Shown in pieces: positions 58,352 through 64,000 of a stretch of 64,000 bases of DNA. This DNA is from Burkholderia guangdongensis. Lineage in GTDB: Bacteria; Pseudomonadota; Gammaproteobacteria; Burkholderiales; Burkholderiaceae. Position 1 is the first letter of the stretch, and each line of letters starts with the position of its first letter. Under the pieces are notes generated by a model. The model was not told where the DNA came from and did no database searches. It worked only from the letters and a program-made list of their open reading frames with translations. Location of the stretch: contig NZ_JACBNX010000028.1 in the NCBI RefSeq assembly GCF_013403875.1, positions 1-64,000 on the forward strand, written 5' to 3'. The position numbers were made by a program, and so were the translations under genes.

Positions 58352-59251
58352 ATGAAGAAGATCAGATGCGCGCTGATCGGGCCGGGCAACATCGGCACCG
58401 ATCTGCTGTACAAGCTGCGCCGCTCCGCGGTGCTCGAGCCGGTGTGGATGGTCGGCGTCGATCCGGCGTCCGACGGCCTCGCGCGCGCGCGCGAGTTCGG
58501 CCTGAAGACCACCGACCAGGGTGTCGACGGGCTGCTGCCGCACGTCGCCGCCGACGACATCCGCATCGCGTTCGACGCGACGTCCGCGTACGTGCACCGC
58601 GAGCATTCCGACAAGCTGACCGCGCTCGGCGTGCGGGTGATCGACCTGACGCCCGCCGCGATCGGCCCGTACTGCGTGCCGCCGGTGAACCTCGACGCGC
58701 ACCTCGACACCGAGCAGATGAACGTGAACATGGTCACGTGCGGCGGCCAGGCGACGATTCCGATGGTCTACGCGGTGTCGCGCGTGCAGCCGGTCGCGTA
58801 CGGCGAGATCGTCGCGACGGTGTCGTCGAAATCGGTCGGCCCCGGCACGCGCAAGAACATCGACGAGTTCACGCGCACGACGGCCGGCGCGATCGAGCGG
58901 GTCGGCGGCGCGCGCCAGGGCAAGGCGATCATCGTGATCAACCCGGCCGAGCCGCCGCTGATCATGCGCGACACGATCCACTGCCTGACCGACGGCCCGC
59001 CGGACGTCGACGCGATCACCGCGTCGGTGCACGCGATGGTCAAGGAAGTGCAGCGCTACGTGCCCGGCTACACGCTGAAGAACGGGCCGGTGTTCGACGG
59101 CAACCGCGTGTCGGTGTTCATGGAAGTCGAAGGGCTCGGCGACTATCTGCCGAAATACGCGGGCAATCTCGACATCATGACCGCCGCCGCGGCCGCGACC
59201 GCCGAGCGCTTCGCCGAACAGATGCTGGCCGCGACGGCCGCCACCGCATGA
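58352..59251 (+). CDS. Acylating acetaldehyde/propanal dehydrogenase (TesF/MhpF type)
   Basis: A 299-residue acylating aldehyde dehydrogenase that turns acetaldehyde or propanal into the CoA thioester with NAD+. 'GPGNIG' (10-15) is the NAD loop, and the catalytic Cys130 is in 'NMVTCGGQAT'. It begins 12 bp after the hydratase gene. The protein normally forms a complex with the aldolase encoded next, which channels the aldehyde directly. Confidence 0.93.
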   Translation: MKKIRCALIGPGNIGTDLLYKLRRSAVLEPVWMVGVDPASDGLARAREFGLKTTDQGVDGLLPHVAADDIRIAFDATSAYVHREHSDKLTALGVRVIDLTPAAIGPYCVPPVNLDAHLDTEQMNVNMVTCGGQATIPMVYAVSRVQPVAYGEIVATVSSKSVGPGTRKNIDEFTRTTAGAIERVGGARQGKAIIVINPAEPPLIMRDTIHCLTDGPPDVDAITASVHAMVKEVQRYVPGYTLKNGPVFDGNRVSVFMEVEGLGDYLPKYAGNLDIMTAAAAATAERFAEQMLAATAATA

Positions 59252-59262
59252 GGAGCCACGCG

Positions 59263-60294
59263 ATGTCACTTGCAGGCAAGAAAATCACCGTTCACGACAT
59301 GACCCTGCGCGACGGGATGCACCCGAAGCGCCACCAGATCTCGCTCGACCAGATGCGCACCATCGCGCGCGGGCTCGACGCGGCCGGCGTGCCGCTGATC
59401 GAGGTCACGCACGGCGACGGCCTCGGCGGCGCGTCGGTCAACTACGGCTTTCCCGCGCATACCGACGAGGCCTATCTGAGCGCGGTGATTCCGGAACTGA
59501 AGCGCGCGAAGGTGTCCGCGCTGCTGCTGCCGGGCATCGGCACCGTCGACCATCTGCGGATGGCGCATGAACTCGGCGTCGGCACGATCCGCGTCGCGAC
59601 GCACTGCACCGAGGCGGACGTGTCCGAGCAGCATATCGGGCTCGCGCGCACGCTCGGGCTCGATACCGTCGGATTCCTGATGATGGCGCACATGTCGCCG
59701 CCGGAGCAGCTCGTCAAGCAGGCGAAGCTGATGGAGTCGTACGGCGCGAACTGCATCTACATCACCGATTCGGCCGGCTACATGCTGCCCGAGGACGTGA
59801 CCGCTCGGATCGGCCAGGTGCGCGCCGCGCTGAAGCCGGAGACGGAGCTGGGTTTCCACGGGCATCATAACCTGGCGATGGGCGTCGCGAACTCGATCGC
59901 GGCGATCGCGGCGGGCGCGAACCGGATCGACGCGGCGGCCGCCGGCCTCGGCGCGGGTGCGGGGAATACGCCGATGGAGGTGTTCGTCGCGGTGTGCACG
60001 CGGATGGGGATCGAGACCGGCGTCGACGTGTTCGGCATTTCGGACGTCGCCGAGGATCTCGTCGTGCCGATCATGGACACGCCGATCCGCCTCGATCGCG
60101 ATGCGCTGGCGCTCGGCTATGCGGGCGTGTATTCGTCGTTCCTGCTGTTCGCGAAGCGCGCGGAAGCGAAGTACGGGATTCCCGCGCGCGACATCCTCGT
60201 CGAGCTCGGGCGGCAGCGGCTCGTCGGCGGTCAGGAGGACATGATCGAGGATACGGCACTGACGATGGCAAGGGCGCGGGAGGTCGCGGCCTGA
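59263..60294 (+). CDS. 4-hydroxy-2-oxovalerate aldolase (TesG/MhpE type)
   Basis: A 343-residue class II aldolase that splits 4-hydroxy-2-oxo acids into pyruvate and acetaldehyde or propanal. 'HDMTLRDGMH' (11-20) has the catalytic Arg and metal-ligand Asp, and 'GFHGHHNLAMG' gives the His ligands. Start at 59263 has AGGAG upstream; an ATG at 59248 overlapping the preceding stop is an alternative. It is the last gene of the uptake/lower-pathway operon and of the accessory locus. Confidence 0.93.
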   Translation: MSLAGKKITVHDMTLRDGMHPKRHQISLDQMRTIARGLDAAGVPLIEVTHGDGLGGASVNYGFPAHTDEAYLSAVIPELKRAKVSALLLPGIGTVDHLRMAHELGVGTIRVATHCTEADVSEQHIGLARTLGLDTVGFLMMAHMSPPEQLVKQAKLMESYGANCIYITDSAGYMLPEDVTARIGQVRAALKPETELGFHGHHNLAMGVANSIAAIAAGANRIDAAAAGLGAGAGNTPMEVFVAVCTRMGIETGVDVFGISDVAEDLVVPIMDTPIRLDRDALALGYAGVYSSFLLFAKRAEAKYGIPARDILVELGRQRLVGGQEDMIEDTALTMARAREVAA

Positions 60295-60419
60295 TCCTGA
60301 TCCGGGCGGGCCGGCCGCCGGAACGCGACGGAGCGTAACGGAACCCGGTGCCGGCGCCGGATCGGGCGCGGCCGGGGCCGGAACGGGCGCGGCCGGTGCG
60401 CCATGCGTTCATCGCGCGC

Positions 60420-61112
60420 TCATAAATACGTCGCGAGCAGCGCCACGGCGGCGACCGCCGCCGCCAGCAGCAAAAGCGCCCGCCCCGCCGGCGCGACGCG
60501 CGGCGCACGAATGCTGGCCGGAAGCGACTTGCGGCCGGTCAGCATCGGGCGCAGCAGGTTGTGCCCTTTGGCTGCCGCATAGAGCGCGATGGCGAGCACG
60601 TGCAGTGCGACCGCCGCGAGCAGCACGTCCCACAGGATAATGTGCAGATCGTCGATTGCGTCGGCGAGCGCCGCCGGCACCCATGGGGTCAGCGGGCCAA
60701 CGTCCTCGACGTCGTTGTACACGTAGAGCCCGCTCAGCGTCTCGACCGACAGCAACGCGAGCAACAGCAGCACCATCCATCCGCCGGCCGGGTTGTGGCC
60801 GACCTCGAGGTCAGGCTCGCGGCGAAACAGCCGCCGCAGGTGCCCGAGCGCGGCCGCGGGCGACTTCAGAAAGCTGCGAAACCGCGCCGTCTCGCTGCCG
60901 AAGCAGCCCCACAGCAACCGGAACAGCACGAGCACGAGCAGCGTTTCGCCGACGCGAACGTGCAAGCCGAGCCAGTTGAACCGGATGCTCACATAGGCCG
61001 CCGCCACCAGCACGACCATCAGCCAATGAAACAGGCGCGTCGGCAGATCCCAGACCTGCACGCGGCGACGCGCGGGCTGCCCGGCCGGGATGAGCGGGTC
61101 GTCACCATCCAT
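60420..61112 (-). CDS. Cytochrome b561 family protein
   Basis: A 230-residue membrane protein with four to five helices: 'VQVWDLPTRLFHWLMVVLVA' is the hallmark of bacterial b561/Ni-hydrogenase-type cytochromes, with His in 'LFHW' and 'DDLHIILWD'...'ALHVLAI' as likely haem ligands. It shuttles electrons in the inner membrane; the soluble partner is not evident. GCGAGGGC places the start at 61112; a longer form from 61148 lacks a ribosome site. Confidence 0.82.
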   Translation of the reverse strand: MDGDDPLIPAGQPARRRVQVWDLPTRLFHWLMVVLVAAAYVSIRFNWLGLHVRVGETLLVLVLFRLLWGCFGSETARFRSFLKSPAAALGHLRRLFRREPDLEVGHNPAGGWMVLLLLALLSVETLSGLYVYNDVEDVGPLTPWVPAALADAIDDLHIILWDVLLAAVALHVLAIALYAAAKGHNLLRPMLTGRKSLPASIRAPRVAPAGRALLLLAAAVAAVALLATYL

Positions 61113-61325
61113 GTGTCTGCCCTCGCGCCGGTCGGAGTGGGTGTCCATCAACGGTGAAGTATAGGAGGACACGTGCGGAAGAACGCATGCGGGCGCCTCG
61201 AAAAGGGTCGAACACTTGAACATCGGCGCCGCCCAAACCGGTCGCAATGCGTGCGTTTCTATTGCCTAAAATCTATGTTGCATGATCGGACTGATCGAGC
61301 TGCCCCCTTTTTCAAGGAGATCGCC

Positions 61326-61529
61326 ATGAATGCGGAAACCAGCGGCAACGTGCGCGCCTTCGTGCAAACAGCGGAACATGCCGGCGCGTTCGTCTGGGTG
61401 CTTTCGCTCGTCGATTTCGATGCGCAGACCGTCAAGCGCGCGCTCGTGTCGGAGGACACATACGGCACGGCTGCCGCCGCGAGGGATGCCGGCGAGGCCC
61501 GCCTGACCGGCATGCGTGAAGAGCACTGA
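61326..61529 (+). CDS. Hypothetical 67-residue protein
   Basis: A 67-residue protein starting MNAETSGNVRAFVQT, with 'GAFVWVLSLVDFDAQTVKRALVSEDTYGTAAAARDAGEARLTGM' that suggests a small alpha/beta unit. CAAGGAGA precedes the ATG. It ends 10 bp before a glutamine synthetase gene on the same strand, so the two are probably co-transcribed. I do not recognise a family. Confidence 0.6.
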   Translation: MNAETSGNVRAFVQTAEHAGAFVWVLSLVDFDAQTVKRALVSEDTYGTAAAARDAGEARLTGMREEH

Positions 61530-61539
61530 GCGAACGCCC

Positions 61540-63045
61540 ATGTCCGATACGCAAGCGCCGCCCCGGTCGCCGCCGGCCGTCTCCGTCGACGCGGGCAGTT
61601 ATCGCGTCGTGCGGCCCGAAAGCGCGCAAGACGTGATCGATCTGGTGCGCAGGCGCGATCTTCAGATCGTCGATCTGAAGTTCAGCGACTTGCCGGGCCA
61701 GTGGCAGCACTTCTCGATCACGATGCCCGAAGTTCACGAAGGCCTGTTCGAATCCGGCATCGGTTTCGACGGTTCGTCGATCCGCGGCTTCCAGGAGATC
61801 CACGAATCGGACATGCTGCTGCGGCCGGACCCCGCCACCGCGTTCATCGATCCGGTATTCGACACGCCGACGCTGTCGCTGATTTGCGACGTCGTCGATC
61901 CGGTGCTGAGGCAACCGTATTCGCGCGATCCGCGCTATGTCGCGAAAAAGGCCGAACATTACCTGAGGCAGACCGGCATCGCGACGACGTGCTACTTCGG
62001 CCCGGAGCTCGAATTCTTCATCTTCGACTCGGTCCGTTTCGGGCAGGACCAGCACAGCGGCCACTACTGCGTCGAATCGGCCGAAGGCGACTGGAATACG
62101 GGCCGCGACGAAGGCGCGTTCGGCGGCGGCAATCTCGGCTACAAGACCCGCTACAAGGAAGGCTATTTCCCGGTGCCGCCGCAGGACACGCTGCAGGAGA
62201 TCCGCTCCGAGATCGCGTTGACGCTGCAGCGGGCGGGCGTGCAGGTCGAAGTGCATCACCACGAAGTGGCGACGGCCGGACAGAACGAAATCGACATGCG
62301 GTTCGCGGCGCTCACGCAGATGGCCGACAACGTGATGATCTTCAAGTACGTCTGCAAGAACGTCGCGCGCCGGCACGGCAAGGTCGCCACGTTCATGCCG
62401 AAGCCGCTCTACGGCGACAACGCGAGCGGCATGCACTGTCACCAGAGCCTGTGGGACGACGAGCGCAACCTCTTCTACGACGCGAGCGGCTGGGCGCTGA
62501 CGTCGCAGACGTGCCGCTGGTACATCGGCGGCCTGCTGCGGCACGCACCCGCGCTGATGGCGTTCTGCGCGCCGTCGACGAATTCGTACAAGCGGCTGGT
62601 GCCGGGCTATGAAGCGCCGGTGAATCTCGCGATGTCGCAGCGCAACCGGTCCGCCGCGGCGCGCATCCCGATGTATTCGGATGCGCCGAATGCGCGGCGC
62701 GTCGAGTTCCGCTGCCCGGATCCGTCGGCGAACGCGTACCTCGCGTTCGCGGCGATGCTGATGGCCGGCCTCGACGGCATCGAGAACCGGATCGACCCCG
62801 GCGATCCGCTCGACCGGAACATCTACGACCTGCCGCCCGAAGTCGCGCGCAACATCCGCCAGGTGCCGGGCTCGCTCGATGCCGCGCTGCAAGCGCTCGA
62901 AGACGACAACGCGTTCCTGCGCAAGGGGGACGTGTTCAGCGACGACCTGATCCGGACGTGGATCGACTTCAAGCGCAGGCGGGAAGTCGATCCGGTCAGG
63001 ATGCGGCCGCATCCGTGGGAGTTTTATCTGTACTTCGATGTTTGA
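61540..63045 (+). CDS. Glutamine synthetase, type I (beta-like)
   Basis: A 501-residue GS I: 'FDGSSIRGFQEIHESDM' opens the catalytic domain, 'FGPELEFFIFD' and 'MHCHQSLWDD' give metal and ammonia-site residues, and 'DRNIYDLPPE' near the C-terminus keeps the Tyr that GlnE adenylylates in the beta subtype. It makes glutamine from glutamate and ammonia. The N-terminal Pro-rich extension is longer than in the main GlnA, and no ntrBC genes follow, so it may be a secondary copy. Confidence 0.88.
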   Translation: MSDTQAPPRSPPAVSVDAGSYRVVRPESAQDVIDLVRRRDLQIVDLKFSDLPGQWQHFSITMPEVHEGLFESGIGFDGSSIRGFQEIHESDMLLRPDPATAFIDPVFDTPTLSLICDVVDPVLRQPYSRDPRYVAKKAEHYLRQTGIATTCYFGPELEFFIFDSVRFGQDQHSGHYCVESAEGDWNTGRDEGAFGGGNLGYKTRYKEGYFPVPPQDTLQEIRSEIALTLQRAGVQVEVHHHEVATAGQNEIDMRFAALTQMADNVMIFKYVCKNVARRHGKVATFMPKPLYGDNASGMHCHQSLWDDERNLFYDASGWALTSQTCRWYIGGLLRHAPALMAFCAPSTNSYKRLVPGYEAPVNLAMSQRNRSAAARIPMYSDAPNARRVEFRCPDPSANAYLAFAAMLMAGLDGIENRIDPGDPLDRNIYDLPPEVARNIRQVPGSLDAALQALEDDNAFLRKGDVFSDDLIRTWIDFKRRREVDPVRMRPHPWEFYLYFDV

Positions 63046-63179
63046 AGCGGCGTAGCGCGCGGGTTCGAGGACGCCCCGCACGATCCGCTTGAATCATCAG
63101 CCGGCGAACGCGCCCGTCAACCCGACGGCCTCGGGTCAACCCGAATTGTGGCAAGACGTCCATCCGCCTACTCTTCTAC
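63046..63179. other. Intergenic region before the GntR gene
   Basis: 134 bp with no gene, no strong hairpin and no repeat; the promoter of the GntR-type gene should lie at its right end, next to the palindrome. Confidence 0.5.
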
Positions 63180-63193
63180 ATCATACGTATGAT
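63180..63193. promoter_or_regulatory. Perfect palindromic operator of the GntR gene
   Basis: ATCATACGTATGAT is a perfect 14-bp palindrome 15 bp before the start codon of a GntR/FCD regulator. AT-rich sites of this kind are usual for FCD regulators, so autoregulation is likely. Confidence 0.7.
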
Positions 63194-63207
63194 CTAGAGA
63201 GGCATTG

Positions 63208-63927
63208 ATGGCGACGCTACACCGGCAAGTTCTGAATCGAATGGGCGAGCAGATTTGCTCCGGCCAGTTCGCACCGGGCGACATTCTCCCGGCCGAGGAC
63301 GTGCTCGCCGAACAATTGCAGGTGAGCCGCATCACCATCCGCGAAACGGTCAAATCGCTGTCCGCCAAGGGCATGCTACAAGTGCGCCGTCGTTACGGCA
63401 CGGTCGTGCTGCCGCGCACGCAGTGGCAGCTGTTCGATCCGGACGTGATGACCTGGCGCGCCCGGGCCGGCGCGATCGACGAGGGTCTGATCCAGGATCT
63501 GATGGAACTGCGGCTGATCATCGAGCCCAACGCGGCCCGGTTGGCCGCGCTGCGCGCCACCGACGACGATCGCACTGCGGTGCGGCGCGCGTACCGGGCG
63601 ATGGAGCGCGCCGTCGCGGGCGACGGCGAGTACGTCCCGGCCGATCTCGCGTTTCACGGCGCGATCCTCACCGCGTGCCACAACCAGTTCGTCCAGCAGA
63701 TGCAGAACGCTTTGTCGGCGATCCTGCGGACGAGCTTCGAACTCAGCTCGGAAATCGCCGGCGGCCCGGCCCGTTCGCTGCCGATGCATGAAGCGATTTG
63801 CATCGCGATCGAGCAAGGCGATCCGGCCGCGGCGGAAGCAGCGGTGCTCACGCTCATCAAGCGCGCCGAGCAGGACTTCGAAGACCGCGCCGCACTGAAT
63901 CGCGCCGACACCGGCAAGCCCGTCTGA
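63208..63927 (+). CDS. GntR-family (FadR/FCD) regulator
   Basis: A 239-residue GntR regulator: winged helix with 'LAEQLQVSRITIRETVKSLSAKGMLQVRRRYGTVV' (in outline) and a C-terminal FCD domain with metal-ligand His in 'LAFHGAIL' and 'MHEAI'. 'WQLFDPDVMTWRAR' between the domains is typical of sugar-acid regulators such as DgoR relatives. AGAGAGG precedes the ATG at 63208. Its target operon probably starts beyond 64000. Confidence 0.88.
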   Translation: MATLHRQVLNRMGEQICSGQFAPGDILPAEDVLAEQLQVSRITIRETVKSLSAKGMLQVRRRYGTVVLPRTQWQLFDPDVMTWRARAGAIDEGLIQDLMELRLIIEPNAARLAALRATDDDRTAVRRAYRAMERAVAGDGEYVPADLAFHGAILTACHNQFVQQMQNALSAILRTSFELSSEIAGGPARSLPMHEAICIAIEQGDPAAAEAAVLTLIKRAEQDFEDRAALNRADTGKPV

Positions 63928-63974
63928 CGCCCGTCTGACACCACGTTAGCCAGCGGAGTCGACATTCACATCAT

Positions 63975-63996
63975 CGCGGCCGGAGAACCGGCCGCG
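63975..63996. terminator. Strong hairpin at the right edge
   Basis: CGCGGCCGG-AGAA-CCGGCCGCG is a perfect 9-bp stem with a four-base loop, 48 bp after the GntR stop. The window ends before any T tract, so it is either a terminator or a repeat element. Confidence 0.55.
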
Positions 63997-64000
63997 AGGG

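Noticed and set aside
56063..59269. A 1068-codon open frame on the minus strand opposite DUF1329, hydratase and dehydrogenase genes
   Set aside because: It mirrors three well-recognised plus-strand genes, is Arg/His/Asp-rich with no known domain, and is a typical antisense artefact of very GC-rich coding DNA.
57557..60294. Assignment to phenylpropionate (mhpDFE) breakdown
   Set aside because: Gene order fits equally, but no mhpA/B/C/R genes are near, and the surrounding SDRs point to steroids; I left gene symbols blank because the choice is not proven.
1..64000. tRNA, rRNA and riboswitch genes
   Set aside because: No cloverleaf, rRNA core or known riboswitch pattern was noticed while reading; a covariance-model search would be needed to exclude small RNAs.

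Overview
The window is very GC-rich, with codon use, gene families and repeat types that point to a Burkholderia-type betaproteobacterium. The many 9-12 bp intergenic tandem repeats suggest the B. pseudomallei/thailandensis side of the genus, which is an inference. No rRNA or tRNA gene was seen.

Left flank (1-16 kb) is ordinary chromosome. It opens with the edge of a probable IS256-type transposase, two small genes, a LysE-family exporter and a small orphan gene. Next comes a complete protocatechuate/4-hydroxybenzoate block: pcaI-pcaJ-pcaB-pcaD-pcaC plus a PcaK-type transporter behind two inverted-repeat operators, then pobA with a divergent LysR regulator. These convert 4-hydroxybenzoate to protocatechuate and on towards succinyl-CoA and acetyl-CoA. 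After a tandem 82-bp repeat come folE with a FolM/PTR1-like reductase, a serine acetyltransferase, small unknowns, an FNR-type regulator with the four cluster cysteines, and a divergent ArgP / ArgO-LysE pair.

The central 44 kb (about 16.2-60.3 kb) is an accessory catabolic-type locus whose best-recognised members look steroid-related. Two short-chain dehydrogenases resemble the Comamonas testosteroni 3alpha-HSD/carbonyl reductase (24763-25539) and 3beta/17beta-HSD (31781-32539). There is a 3-ketosteroid-dehydrogenase-type flavoprotein, an old-yellow-enzyme reductase, a LuxR-type regulator of TeiR-like size and architecture, a meta-cleavage hydrolase (TesD/HsaD type) and a hydratase / acylating aldehyde dehydrogenase / aldolase trio in tesEFG order. 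About ten further SDRs, four SnoaL/NTF2-like proteins, three EthD/Dabb/NIPSNAP-like barrels, an electron-transfer flavoprotein and a DUF1302/DUF1329 envelope pair complete it. No ring-hydroxylating oxygenase, extradiol dioxygenase, CoA ligase or thiolase is present, so the pathway is incomplete here.

Inside this locus is the most unusual part. A DUF1214 / sulfotransferase / SDR / DHH-phosphoesterase operon is divergent from its own cysD-cysNC pair. Together they could make PAPS, transfer sulfate to a substrate and possibly remove the by-product PAP. The shared promoter carries two copies of an 18-bp palindrome of form TTMGTCC-N4-GGACKAA. Related sites lie before hsdA, the luxR gene, several SnoaL genes and a Dabb-type gene, suggesting one regulon.

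The locus is interrupted at 34.5-38.9 kb by a RES/Xre toxin-antitoxin pair and an AraC-controlled pair of medium-chain reductases. It also holds a 42-bp x ~14 minisatellite at 46.5-47.1 kb. The right flank (60.4-64 kb) has a cytochrome b561, a small protein with a glutamine synthetase, and a GntR/FCD regulator preceded by a perfect palindrome; its target operon probably lies beyond the window.
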